A DNA stretch of 53,678 nucleotides from assembly GCA_021809845.1 (NCBI GenBank), contig JAJZJW010000005.1:25273-78950 (forward strand), written 5' to 3'. This DNA is from a bacterium. GTDB taxonomy: Bacteria; SZUA-79; Acidulodesulfobacterales; Acidulodesulfobacteraceae. Under the pieces are notes generated by a model. The model saw nothing but the letters and a program-made list of their open reading frames with translations. It did not search any database and was not told where the DNA came from. Below, piece after piece: positions 32,705 through 41,441 of the stretch. Position numbers and translations under genes: made by a program. Position 1 is the stretch's first letter, and every line of letters begins with the position of its first letter.

Positions 32705-33058
32705 ATGAAAACTAAGAAATTATTATTGGCAGTTATTGCAATATCTATTTTAAGTTTATCGGTAATTTTTTCAGGGTGCGCTGTAACTAAACAGCAAAAA
32801 GAAAAGAGCTTTTTAAATAGCAAACATCCGGTAGGGACATGGAAAACAATGAATATAAAAGACCATAAAAAATTTAGAAAATATGAAAAAATATGTAATA
32901 ATGTAAACTTAAATACATTACCTGCTAATAATTTATTTAAAAATTGTTCGGAAGTAAGATTGCAGCACGGAGGCAATATAACATTAAGAATAACAGAACA
33001 GGCCTTAAATACGCCTCTTCCTTCATATTTGCAAAAAACGCCGGCAAATGGTTTTTAA
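32705..33058 (+). CDS. Small lipoprotein, possibly EexN/TrbK-like entry exclusion
   Basis: 117 residues. A signal peptide ends in the lipobox FSGC (Cys at about 25). The mature part is small and basic, with KKFRKYEKICNNVNLNTLPANN and FKNCSEVRLQ, resembling the two-cysteine pattern of EexN-type exclusion lipoproteins. GGAGA lies nine bases upstream of the ATG. Entry exclusion is an expected function that is otherwise missing from the Trb operon (no trbK). The match is weak because the family is short and variable. Confidence 0.45.
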   Translation: MKTKKLLLAVIAISILSLSVIFSGCAVTKQQKEKSFLNSKHPVGTWKTMNIKDHKKFRKYEKICNNVNLNTLPANNLFKNCSEVRLQHGGNITLRITEQALNTPLPSYLQKTPANGF

Positions 33059-33092
33059 ACTTTACCTACAGCCTTTTTACTAACATTGCAGG

Positions 33093-33124
33093 GAACTACC
33101 CCTCCCGTGAGGGAGGGGTAGTTC
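33093..33124. terminator. 14-bp GC-rich perfect hairpin
   Basis: Stem 33093-33106 with 33111-33124 and a four-base loop GTGA. No T-tract follows on either strand, so it is not a classic Rho-independent terminator. It could be an mRNA 3'-end stabiliser or a relic of an IS200/IS605-type end. Confidence 0.45.
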
Positions 33125-33282
33125 ACGCGTATTAGATATAAGGAACAAAAGCAGGAACAAACGCAACATCTCCTCTGGCAAAATATAAGATAACATTTCT
33201 CCTTATATTTTAAGGCTGTAATGCAAAGCCATGATGTATTTAATCCTGGCAACTGCGAAGTAAATACAAATACAATAAGGAG

Positions 33283-33344
33283 TTTAAATTGTAAAAAAAG
33301 TCTTTCACGAAAGACCGAGCCTATCGGTTTTTTTACAATTTAAA
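33283..33344. terminator. Nested hairpin with inner stem and T7 tract
   Basis: An outer 17-bp perfect stem (33283-33299 with 33328-33344) encloses a 7-bp hairpin (33300-33306 with 33309-33315) and an overlapping ACCGA/TCGGT stem (33314-33318 with 33324-33328) followed by seven T. The inner part could terminate rightward transcription; the mutually exclusive stems suggest switching. Confidence 0.5.
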
Positions 33345-33383
33345 CAATTTATAAGGAATAAAAGACATTAATTAGATTCTATC

Positions 33384-33777
33384 AAAGCGTAATTGTTTAA
33401 TCCTATTATATAGATCCTATATATCTCTTCTTGTATGCTCAAAGTCTCTGCGAAAAATTTATCCTTCGGACTCCGTTTCGCTTCGCTCCACTGCGCCATT
33501 TTTTAAATACTCAAATCACGCCAAAATTTCTTAACGCTATTTTAAAATATTTAAAACTTTTCATTTTAGCCAGATATCGTTTGTTTATAGTTATTTAATC
33601 ATTTCTTAGTTATATTTCAGTGAAAAAGTTTTAAATATTTTAAAATACCTAAAATGTTTGTCATTCTTTGCAAAAAAAATGGTAAATTTTTCTTCGTTCC
33701 AAATAGTGAGAGCATACAAGAAGAGATATACAGGATAAAAAATAATGAAATTAAGATTAAAAAACGAATTACGCTTT
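33384..33777. ncRNA. Large two-tier inverted repeat, candidate structured RNA or origin
   Basis: Outer arms 33384-33394 with 33767-33777 (11/11) and 33414-33440 with 33710-33736 (26/27). Inner arms 33538-33561 with 33624-33647 (24/24). Long arms held in register across almost 400 bp without any reading frame imply a selected structure. Its nature is not known. Confidence 0.45.
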
Positions 33778-33888
33778 AATAGACAGAAATTAGAGAGAGC
33801 GCCAATTCAGAAGATACCAGGATAAATTAAATAAATAAAAAATTAAAAGGTCAAACTATAAAATAACTTAAAAAAGGAGAGCTTAAAA

Positions 33889-34044
33889 ATGAAAAAAGAG
33901 ATGATAGTTAAACGGCTGAAAGGAATTATTGAAAATTTAAGCAAGGAAAAGGGCAATATTAAAACCATTATTAAATTAGATAATTTATTGCTTGAAATAA
34001 TGGACGCAAACCCGAAGAAATATTACGGTTTTAAAAATAACTAA
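33889..34044 (+). CDS. Small protein 1 of the integrase-end cluster
   Basis: 51 residues (MKKEMIVKRLKGIIENLSKE and on), helical and basic, ending KKYYGFKNN. A strong AAAGGAGA ribosome-binding site lies upstream. It is the first of four closely spaced small genes with good ribosome-binding sites. No family is recognised. Confidence 0.55.
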   Translation: MKKEMIVKRLKGIIENLSKEKGNIKTIIKLDNLLLEIMDANPKKYYGFKNN

Positions 34045-34067
34045 TTATTAAAAAAGGAGGCTTTCAA

Positions 34068-34226
34068 ATGAATAACGATATTATATATATTGAGTTTCAA
34101 AAGATAACGAAAAAGGAATGGAAAGAGACCCCTAAAGACTATAAAACTTACATTAATTATATCCCTTATATTTTAAGATGGGAGACCGGCAAAGGCACGG
34201 TTTTAACGCCCGTTGAAATAATTTAA
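34068..34226 (+). CDS. Small protein 2 of the integrase-end cluster
   Basis: 52 residues (MNNDIIYIEFQKITKKEWKE and on) with AAAGGAGG seven to eight bases before the ATG. It looks like a small mixed alpha/beta protein with three Trp/Tyr-rich strands. No function is seen. Spacing to the neighbours is 23 and 24 bp. Confidence 0.55.
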   Translation: MNNDIIYIEFQKITKKEWKETPKDYKTYINYIPYILRWETGKGTVLTPVEII

Positions 34227-34250
34227 TAATACTATAAAGAGGTAATTAAA

Positions 34251-34493
34251 ATGAAATTAGAACTTAGAAACAAAATCACATTAGAAAAGGACGGACACAA
34301 AGTAATTTTTGAAATGTATAAAGAAAGCGATTATATGGGAATAGTAGGTAATAATAAAACCGATTTATTTGACCTTATTTCTGAAGAAATCCCGGGCAAA
34401 AAAACAAGAACTGTTGTTTTAATATACAGGGACGAAATCGCAAAGAGAATCCGCTTTTACAAAAAAGAATTAAATTATAAAGAAATTAATTAA
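34251..34493 (+). CDS. Small protein 3 of the integrase-end cluster
   Basis: 80 residues, soluble, beta-rich at first (ITLEKDGHKVIFEMYKESDY) and helical and basic at the end (IAKRIRFYKKELNY). AGAGGT precedes the ATG. Unknown; small genes clustered near element ends are often anti-defence or regulatory, but nothing in the sequence proves it. Confidence 0.6.
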   Translation: MKLELRNKITLEKDGHKVIFEMYKESDYMGIVGNNKTDLFDLISEEIPGKKTRTVVLIYRDEIAKRIRFYKKELNYKEIN

Positions 34494-34514
34494 ATCAATA
34501 AAGGGGACTTTAAA

Positions 34515-34859
34515 ATGATTGAAACAAAAGAACAACAAGAGATTGCAAATGTTATTTTCCAACAATACGGCGGGGGAGAGTTTGCATTGGTAACAGGAGC
34601 TAAAAATTTTAAATATCTCAAAGACGGCGGAATTATATTTGAGATAGGAAGAAACGAGAAAGGCGTTAAATGGGTAGAAACTAAGTTAAACGGCAATGAT
34701 TTATATGATGTAAGGTTTTTTAATAGAAAAGGCGAAGTATTAACGGAAGTAAAAAATATTTTTAATGATCAGCTACATAATATCTTTCAGAAAAATACGC
34801 TTCTGTATGCGTCTTTATTGCCGAAAGAATATGAAACAAAAATAAATTATAATCTTTAA
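34515..34859 (+). CDS. Small protein 4 of the integrase-end cluster
   Basis: 114 residues. It begins MIETKEQQEIANVIFQQYGG, followed by a beta-rich core (FALVTGAKNFKYLKDGGIIFEI) and a helical end. The pattern (ANVIFQQYGGGEFALVTGAKNF) is reminiscent of small element-borne proteins with an N-terminal helix and a beta-sheet. AAGGGGA precedes the ATG. A hairpin terminator follows 16 bp after the stop. Confidence 0.6.
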   Translation: MIETKEQQEIANVIFQQYGGGEFALVTGAKNFKYLKDGGIIFEIGRNEKGVKWVETKLNGNDLYDVRFFNRKGEVLTEVKNIFNDQLHNIFQKNTLLYASLLPKEYETKINYNL

Positions 34860-34874
34860 AATTTAAATGGAACG

Positions 34875-34893
34875 GCGGGGTATAAAACCCCGC
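34875..34893 (+). terminator. Rho-independent terminator after the small-gene cluster
   Basis: GCGGGG-TATAAAA-CCCCGC (34875-34893) followed by TTTGTTT. It ends the plus-strand arm just before the convergent integrase. Confidence 0.8.
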
Positions 34894-34914
34894 TTTGTTT
34901 CATAAAACAAAACA

Positions 34915-34934
34915 GCAGGGGGCTAATCCCCTGC
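34915..34934. terminator. Second hairpin between the arm end and integrase
   Basis: GCAGGGG-GCTAAT-CCCCTGC (34915-34934). T-rich sequence (TATATTTTT) follows on the plus side and TTTTGTTTT on the minus side, so it can serve the integrase transcript as well. Confidence 0.6.
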
Positions 34935-34980
34935 ACCCTATATTTTTAAAAATATATTCCTTTAGTATAATTTTAATAAT

Positions 34981-36018
34981 TTATTTCTTTTTAAATGCCT
35001 CATCAACGGCTTTTTTTAGTGTATCAGGAATTAAATGGGAATACCTTTTTGTCATCTGCATAGATTTATGCCCTAACAGCTCGCCGGTAATATAAAGAGA
35101 CGTGCCGTTCATAACCATTTTAGAAGCGAAGACGTGTCTTAAATCGTGTATATGCAAATCTTTTATGCCGGCGTTTCTGCAGGCAGTTTTAAATGAAGTT
35201 CTTATGCTTTTAATTTTAGCGCCGTCTTTATATGAAAATAGATATCCGGAATTTTTGTCAATATTGAAAATAACTTCTTTTAATTGGTCAGATATCGGTA
35301 TAAATCTATCGGTCTTTGTTTTGGTTCCTCTCATCTGTATAACTTCGCTTTTAAAGTCTATATCGTCCCATTTTAAATTCAGCGCTTCGCCGATTCGTGC
35401 GCCGGTATAAATTAAAAATGTAATAATATCTTTTGTTAGTTTATTAGTGGCCGCATTAATTAATTTTTCTATATCATCATCGGATAATGTTTTAATCCTG
35501 CTTAAAACATTTAATTTATAAATTCCGGTGCAAGGATTTTTAATAAGAAGTTCTCTTTCTATACAGTAATTAAAAAAGTTAGAAAGCGTAGACATTTCAA
35601 TATTAACGGATCTAAAACTAATTTCCTGTTCTCTTTTGTTAATATTTTTAGGTAAAGATAAAATTTCTAATTTTCTTTTTACCTGGTAACTTTTAATATC
35701 GGTTATGCTTATATTTTTAATATCTGAATTTTCAAACTCATTAAGAAAATGATTTGAGGCAATTTTTTTTCTCCGGACAGTTTCCGATGAATTGCTTAAA
35801 GATTTAAGATAATCTTTCCATATATCTTTAAATACCGTTATTTTTTCAGTGCCCGGAATATTAAATCTTTTGCGGATTACATCGGCTTCAACGCTTTTTG
35901 CGATTTGTATTGCAAGTTTTTTATCTGATGTCCTGGTAGAACCCTGATATCTTTTACCGTCAAGGACGACCTGGTAATACCATTTGTCAGAATTTTTCTT
36001 CTTATAAATATTTGCCAT
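34981..36018 (-). CDS. int: Tyrosine integrase of the element
   Basis: 345 residues. An N-terminal AP2-like arm-binding part (KWYYQVVLDGKRYQGSTRTSDKKLA) is followed by a SAM-like core-binding domain (about 65-160) and the catalytic domain with Arg208 (TGARIGEALNL), His291 and Arg294 (HDLRH), His317 (LLGHKSMQMTKRY) and the nucleophile Tyr326. It integrates and excises at the tRNA-Phe 47-bp site. It is transcribed away from the tRNA, convergent with the small-gene cluster. Intact. Confidence 0.95.
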   Translation of the reverse strand: MANIYKKKNSDKWYYQVVLDGKRYQGSTRTSDKKLAIQIAKSVEADVIRKRFNIPGTEKITVFKDIWKDYLKSLSNSSETVRRKKIASNHFLNEFENSDIKNISITDIKSYQVKRKLEILSLPKNINKREQEISFRSVNIEMSTLSNFFNYCIERELLIKNPCTGIYKLNVLSRIKTLSDDDIEKLINAATNKLTKDIITFLIYTGARIGEALNLKWDDIDFKSEVIQMRGTKTKTDRFIPISDQLKEVIFNIDKNSGYLFSYKDGAKIKSIRTSFKTACRNAGIKDLHIHDLRHVFASKMVMNGTSLYITGELLGHKSMQMTKRYSHLIPDTLKKAVDEAFKKK

Positions 36019-36147
36019 AAAAGTGTAGTTAAAAATGTAGTAAAATTTATAATATTTATTGGTAATTTATAACATTTTTTGGTAAATTTTGGCAAGTATT
36101 AATTTTTAAAAGGATGAGATAAAAAGCTTTAAATGCAGTGTTTTTAA

Positions 36148-36224
<77 letters not shown>

Positions 36225-37222
36225 ATATACATATCATTATCTAATATATATTATATACTGATATTGTGCTTTGTTGCGAACATTGTATATAACTTAACTT
36301 AGTTCAATAACAAATAATTTATATAAAATATACTATGCATGAATCATAAATAATGGTCAGTTGAAAAATCATAACATAAATTATTTTATATTACAATATT
36401 TTTTTTTGATTATATTTTTAATATTTTTTTGATAATATCAATAATTTTTACAATGTTTATTTTTTTTTGATTATATTGTGATTATATTTTATTTTTTTTG
36501 ATATATTTTTATGAAAAGTTTTTTATAATTAAAGTATTTATTAAAAAATATTTATAGGCGGTTGCAATATTTACCAAAAGTCGCCGTAAAGCCCATTTTT
36601 TTAGCTATAGGGGGGGGGTATGTCAAATTATTTATTTATATTTGCACAGTTTATATTTGCACTTATTGATATAAGATATTGTTTTATCTGTCAGAATATA
36701 TTTATATGCAGAATATATTTGTATGTTAATTAATTACCAATTGATATAAGATATTGTTTTATCTGTCAGAATATATTTGTATGTTAATTAATTACCAACT
36801 ATATATTAGAATATTCTCATATGTTAATTAAATACCAAAAAGTGTTTTAAATACAACATAATAAATTATAATTATCATATTTTTAAAAATCAGATTAATA
36901 AATTATGATGCAGGCAGTATATTTTGCGTATATTTTTGAGATATATTAATGATGTTAATAATAAAATAGTTTTTTAAAAATTTTATATAAATTTAATTTT
37001 TTGTCAAAAAAAAACTTGATTTTAGTTTTTAAATAAGATTATAATAATTGTTGTTCTATAATTGTTAAAATCATCAATCGATGTTTTTATTTATTTATTC
37101 GTACTATAAGTATTATAAAAAATAAAAAATTAAGTTAATTTTGCAATAAGAATAGGAAAGTTGTAAAATAATATAGCAAATAATCCATATTTAATCATAT
37201 TGAAAATCGAGCAGGTTTAATT
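36225..37222. other. 1-kb AT-rich gene-free region with repeats
   Basis: No coding frame. A 75-bp direct repeat (from TTGATATAAGATATTG at 36666 and 36741), a run of nine G at 36610-36618 inside AT-rich DNA, and several Phe/Ile-coding-like TTTGATTATATTTT repeats are present. The region upstream of the HdrB-like gene should hold its promoter, but none stands out. Confidence 0.6.
36666..36815. repeat. 75-bp direct repeat (2 copies)
   Basis: The unit starting TTGATATAAGATATTGTTTT at 36666 recurs at 36741. The second copy is followed by further ATTACCAA and GTTAATTA motifs. Non-coding. Confidence 0.75.
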
Positions 37223-38140
37223 TTGAAGAAAATATTATATTATCCCGGATGCATAGAAGCAAATAATATAAAAGCTAAAAATAAAAATCTTTATAAAATC
37301 TTTGAGTTTCTGAATATAGAAGCGGATTTTCTTGAAGAATGGAATTGCTGCGGTGCCGCTCCTGGTTATTATGACCCCAAATTTTTTAACAAGGTTGTTA
37401 TGCCGCTTAGAAATCTCGGATTAGCGCAGAGCAAAGGAGTTAAGTATGTATATACCGGCTGTCAAGTATGCAGTAAATCTATTAATAAAGCTCTTGATAC
37501 CGTTAATAAAAACTCTATGTACAAAAATCAAATAGATTACAGCCTTCAGCCGTTCAAAGCTGTTCTGTCAGACACAGACCTGAATAAAACCGGAGCAAAA
37601 CATATTTTGGATTTGATATTTAGCCATAATGAAACAAATATTGAAACAAATGATTCTATTGAGCTCGCAGTTGAAAATAAAACAGCAGAAAGTTTTTTAA
37701 AAAAAATTGTTAAAGATTTACAAGGTCATTCTATATTACTTTATTTAGGTTGTTACGATAATCAAGACAATATAATTCAATTAACAAAATTTTTAGAAAA
37801 TCTGGGTGCAAGAGTATCTGCATATTCAGAGTGCTGCGGTGGCGAGAAGCAACAAAATGTCACTCCGCTGAAAAATAAAAGAGTCGAAAGCGCAAACAGT
37901 TTAAATGAATTTTTCAAGTTGATAAATCAAAAAGCTAATAAAACCGATTCTGATTATATTTTAACAATATGTTCAATGTGTCAACAAAATTTGATTAATG
38001 CTGTTGATATGTCAGATCTAGAATCATTTGCGCCGATGGTTGGTTTTGAAGAGCTTGTCGCATACTTGGCAGGCTTAGAAATTGAACTTGGCGAATATGC
38101 AAATTATGCGTTTAAGTTATATTCTGAAACCGCTATTTAA
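37223..38140 (+). CDS. HdrB-like protein with two CCG iron-sulfur domains
   Basis: 305 residues, TTG start at 37223. Two cysteine-rich CCG domains: Cys10, Cys41-Cys42, Cys79 and Cys82 (YPGC ... WNCCGA ... YTGCQVC), then a second set (YLGCYDN ... SECCGGE ... TICSMCQQN). These bind the non-cubane 4Fe-4S cluster of HdrB, SdhE, and related enzymes, which handle disulfide or quinone-type redox. No HdrA or HdrC is next to it. It precedes a molybdopterin oxidoreductase by about 300 bp, with a hairpin between, so it may be an electron-transfer partner. Confidence 0.82.
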   Translation: MKKILYYPGCIEANNIKAKNKNLYKIFEFLNIEADFLEEWNCCGAAPGYYDPKFFNKVVMPLRNLGLAQSKGVKYVYTGCQVCSKSINKALDTVNKNSMYKNQIDYSLQPFKAVLSDTDLNKTGAKHILDLIFSHNETNIETNDSIELAVENKTAESFLKKIVKDLQGHSILLYLGCYDNQDNIIQLTKFLENLGARVSAYSECCGGEKQQNVTPLKNKRVESANSLNEFFKLINQKANKTDSDYILTICSMCQQNLINAVDMSDLESFAPMVGFEELVAYLAGLEIELGEYANYAFKLYSETAI

Positions 38141-38159
38141 TTTTATTTTTTTATTTTAT

Positions 38160-38186
38160 GCGAAATAAGCTATAATGGCTTATCGC
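38160..38186. terminator. Hairpin after the HdrB-like gene
   Basis: GCGAAATAAGC (38160-38170) pairs with GCTTATCGC (38178-38186), with one bulged A. T-rich runs lie on both sides (before it TTTTATTTTTTTATTTT, on the minus strand a terminator-like tail). Probably a weak or bidirectional terminator. Confidence 0.5.
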
Positions 38187-38214
38187 TTAATTCATATATA
38201 AATCATAAAACTGA

Positions 38215-38340
38215 AGAAGGGACACTTTCTCTTTGAGCAGGCAGTACCAGAGATATAAGCGCATGCCGTTTATGTTGTTCTGCAACTGCCGTCTGTACTA
38301 TAATCTCTGCCATAAGCAAGGCTGAAACGTATGTTAAAAT
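38215..38340 (+). promoter_or_regulatory. Structured leader upstream of the molybdoenzyme, candidate riboswitch
   Basis: This stretch is far more GC-balanced than its surroundings. Stems: CAGAGAT (38248-38254) with ATCTCTG (38303-38309), enclosing the hairpin GTTG/CAAC (38274-38277 with 38283-38286). Competing pairs GGCAGT/ACTGCC (38240-38245, 38285-38290) and AGTAC/GTACT (38243-38247, 38295-38299) allow alternative folds. A Moco/Tuco-type riboswitch would make sense here, but the consensus is not verified. A TTTTATTTTAAG-type repeat fills 38340-38400. Confidence 0.35.
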
Positions 38341-38449
38341 TAGTTTTATTTTAAGTTTTATTTTAAGTTTTGTTTTAAGTTTTGTTTTAGTTTTATTTTA
38401 TAAGATATATGTTATATAGTGTTAATTAATTAATAATATGGAGGGCAAC

Positions 38450-40996
38450 ATGGATTTTGATGAATTAAACGAAGAAAGATTCTTGAGAGTGAAAGATAAT
38501 AGGCTTATGAAAATAAAGCCTGACCATCGCCCGCAGGAATCTTCTAAAGAACATGACGCTGTTCGTTATTCCACATGTACAAATATGTGCGAAAGCGGAT
38601 GTGGTCTCAAAATATTTCTAAAAAATGGCAGAATCGTCGATGTAATGGGCGATCCTGAACATCCTCAGAATAGAGGAGGTCTTTGTTCTAAAGGTGTTGG
38701 ACAGATCCAGTGGTGGTACGATCCGTTAAGAGTGAATTACCCCTATATGAGAAAGTCTTTAACCGATGATTTCAAACGCGTGTCGTGGGATGACGCACTT
38801 GATTTTACTGCTGAACGGCTTGCAAAACTTTATAATGAACAGGGTCCTGAAGCACTTGCTATTTTTAGAACAGGCAGGTCGTCTTTTGGCAACAAAGAAG
38901 GAGCTGCAAGATTTGGTAAAATTTTTGGCACCCCCAATGTTTACGGTCAAGGTCCTATATGCTGCGAAAGCCCTGGTGTGTCAATGAATTATGTATTTGG
39001 AGCAAAAGGACTCGGAAGACTTATGAATCCGTCGCAGGACTGGAAAAATTCAAAATGTATTCTGTTAGTCGGAACAAATATGGCTGCGCAAGAAACTATT
39101 ACGATGACGCACCTTCTTGATGCCCGCGACAACGGAGCTTTCTTAATAGGTGTAGACCCGCGTTTTAACGCAACGCTTTCAAAATGTGATATAGGCATGA
39201 GAATTCGCTCAGGTTCAGATGCGATATTATTTCTTGCTATGGGCAATATCATAATTCAGGAAAAGCTTTACAATAAAGAATTTGTGGATAAATGGGTAAC
39301 CGGTTTTGAGGAATATGCCAAAGAATGCGCAAAATGGTCTCCTGAACGTGCTGAAAAACTTACCTATATTCCAAAAGAAACAATAGTTGAAGCGGCAAGA
39401 AGATTTGGCATGGCTAGACCGGCTTCAGTTACCGGAAATTTAGGAACAGCACAGATTTATAATTCGAACAATGTCAATAGATCTATCGCAGCTCTTCTTG
39501 CGTTGACGGGTTCTATCGGAGTTAAAGGCGGCGGCTGGAATTGGCTTCATAATTGCCGTCCTCCGCTAAATTACGGGAACGATCTACACGATATTCCATT
39601 GCCGAAAAGACCGCAAATCACCGACAAATTGATTTCATGGGGCGATAGTTCGGTTCCATGTATCATAAATGCGATGATGTATGAAAAACCGTATCCTGTA
39701 AAAGGTATTATCTGGAATGGAGATCATCTTCCTCAGTTTCCAAACTCGTGGAAAATGGAAGAGGCTATGAAAAGAAATACCATCAATGTGCATCTTTCTA
39801 TATATCCAAATCATACATATATGTTTAGTCATGTAGCATTCCCTATAGCTATGTCTGTAGAGACCGACAGTATTTGTCACCATGGCAACAATAGACTTAT
39901 ACAGTGGCATAATAAGATTATACCGTATCAGCATGAGCACAGAGCCGATATAGACGTATTTGACGGAATTGCAAAAAGATTAAAAAATGCAGGCGTCGGT
40001 CATTTTAACGAAGTTGAATTTAATCCATGGGGCTATTATGAAGACGGTCCTGATAAAGGCAGAGTTAACGAAATACATATGACTGATTTCTTTAATGAAC
40101 AGGAAACTTTTACTAGAGGCATAAAATATGACGTTCTAAATCCTGAGAAAAATCCTAAAGGTGGACTTATGTGGCCTGTATTTTCTAAAGAGGAAGCAGT
40201 TTTTCAGGATGACGAAGCCGTTCTTCGCGGAAAATGGATAATGTATAAAGAAGGTGAAAATTACCCTGAATCAGACAAAAGATTTCCTACTCCTTCAGGA
40301 AAAATCGAACTTGCTTCAGAGCCGTTAGAAAAAATCGGCTGGTATAAAGTTCCTACTCAGGTTGAAGGTTCGGAATCCCCGTTGGGAAATTTTGAAAGAG
40401 CAAAAAAATATCCGCTTATTTTAAATACTACCAGAATTGCCCAATCATTTCACGAAGGCGGTCATTGGTGGCCATGGAACGATGAGTTAGAACCGGATAG
40501 AAATATTGAAATAAATCCGGCTACTGCGGCTGTTATGGGTGTTGAAGACGGAGATATGGTAATCGTCGAAAATGACAGAGGCTGGGTTGAAGGTCCTGCA
40601 TGGGTTACCGAAATGGTTCCTGAGGACGGTATCTGGGCTAATTTTGGTTTTGACAGATATCAACCTTTTCATCCATATGAGTCAATCAATACCGTTATCG
40701 ATGATATTATAAAAGACCCTGTTTATGGTCAGATTCAGTTTAAAGCCATTCTTTGCAGAGTGTATAGAAAAGGCGATGAAGATCCGGAAGGAACAGCTAA
40801 AAAAGTAGTTGAATTTCTGCAGAAAAAATTTCCGGAAGTCTGGGACCCGAAGCATCAGGACAAAGACGTTATCATCGGTAAATGGAAAGACCATTGGAAA
40901 GAATATCACGAATTGAGTATTGGTTGGAAAAAATTAGTTAATTTTAAGGAACCGGTAGAGTGCTCGCCTGTTTCCTGCGATGTAAGGAAATACTAA
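38450..40996 (+). CDS. Soluble molybdopterin oxidoreductase (DMSO reductase family), catalytic subunit
   Basis: 848 residues from the ATG at 38450, placed by GGAGG five bases upstream; an ATG at 38438 overlaps that site. The N-terminal cluster is Cys43-x3-Cys47-x3-Cys51-x27-Cys79, as in the CISM family. The Mo region is GPICCESPG with Cys171/172 as the likely metal ligand; no TGA is used. There is no Tat or Sec signal, so it works in the cytoplasm. Later motifs GTNMAAQE, HHGNNRLIQ and NTTRIAQSFHEGGHWWPW shape the cofactor pocket. The substrate cannot be assigned; a ferredoxin subunit follows. Confidence 0.88.
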   Translation: MDFDELNEERFLRVKDNRLMKIKPDHRPQESSKEHDAVRYSTCTNMCESGCGLKIFLKNGRIVDVMGDPEHPQNRGGLCSKGVGQIQWWYDPLRVNYPYMRKSLTDDFKRVSWDDALDFTAERLAKLYNEQGPEALAIFRTGRSSFGNKEGAARFGKIFGTPNVYGQGPICCESPGVSMNYVFGAKGLGRLMNPSQDWKNSKCILLVGTNMAAQETITMTHLLDARDNGAFLIGVDPRFNATLSKCDIGMRIRSGSDAILFLAMGNIIIQEKLYNKEFVDKWVTGFEEYAKECAKWSPERAEKLTYIPKETIVEAARRFGMARPASVTGNLGTAQIYNSNNVNRSIAALLALTGSIGVKGGGWNWLHNCRPPLNYGNDLHDIPLPKRPQITDKLISWGDSSVPCIINAMMYEKPYPVKGIIWNGDHLPQFPNSWKMEEAMKRNTINVHLSIYPNHTYMFSHVAFPIAMSVETDSICHHGNNRLIQWHNKIIPYQHEHRADIDVFDGIAKRLKNAGVGHFNEVEFNPWGYYEDGPDKGRVNEIHMTDFFNEQETFTRGIKYDVLNPEKNPKGGLMWPVFSKEEAVFQDDEAVLRGKWIMYKEGENYPESDKRFPTPSGKIELASEPLEKIGWYKVPTQVEGSESPLGNFERAKKYPLILNTTRIAQSFHEGGHWWPWNDELEPDRNIEINPATAAVMGVEDGDMVIVENDRGWVEGPAWVTEMVPEDGIWANFGFDRYQPFHPYESINTVIDDIIKDPVYGQIQFKAILCRVYRKGDEDPEGTAKKVVEFLQKKFPEVWDPKHQDKDVIIGKWKDHWKEYHELSIGWKKLVNFKEPVECSPVSCDVRKY

Positions 40997-41441
40997 TTAA
41001 CATTAGTAAATATTTATATAATAAAATAAATATCAATATAATAATTAATTTTACGATTTATAGGTTAAATGGATTATTGAGCGTTATCTATAACTAACTG
41101 TCGAGTTATATTATATAGGTTATTGAGCGTTATTATCCATAACTAACCGTGTAGGTTAAAAATTATTAAAATAGTTTCTGTAAATATGTATTTCATCAGA
41201 TAATAAGGACAACATTTAATGACATATATAATTAATGATGCCCTTATTGTCGGATTTTGCATTATGAACGTGAACGAAGCTGAGTATGGAGCACAATAAA
41301 GAAAGAAAATAAGGAAAGAAAACGTTAACACTAAATTTAATTTATTTACATATATTGTTTATTATTATATTGTAAATGTATAATATGTATTATATGTATA
41401 TATAAAAATAATTTTAATCATTATATTATAAGGAGTTTAAT
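40997..41441. other. Gene-free spacer between the oxidoreductase and its ferredoxin
   Basis: 445 bp. It holds an imperfect 46-bp duplication (TATTGAGCGTTAT-TAACTAAC elements at 41075 and 41121), and a long-range stem AATAAGG/CCTTATT (41201-41207 with 41250-41256). An AAGGAG precedes the next ATG. No reading frame is convincing. Confidence 0.5.

Larger units (their letters stand above)
33059..33888. other. 830-bp non-coding region full of inverted repeats
   Basis: No gene is visible. It contains a GC-rich hairpin (33093-33124), a 62-bp nested fold (33283-33344), and a large two-tier inverted repeat (33384-33777). A compact origin, oriT or structured RNA is possible. Confidence 0.6.

Noticed and set aside
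33093-33124. IS200/IS605 insertion sequence end
   Set aside because: The hairpin resembles such ends, but no TnpA or TnpB gene or remnant is in the window, and no matching second end was found.
33059-33888. Retron or group II intron
   Set aside because: No reverse transcriptase is encoded nearby; only the inverted repeats are seen.
38215-38340. Definite Moco riboswitch
   Set aside because: The stems are suggestive, but I could not match the known consensus or tetraloop-receptor by eye, so it is left as a candidate leader.
38450-40996. Selenocysteine at the molybdenum ligand
   Set aside because: The frame has no internal TGA; the position is Cys.
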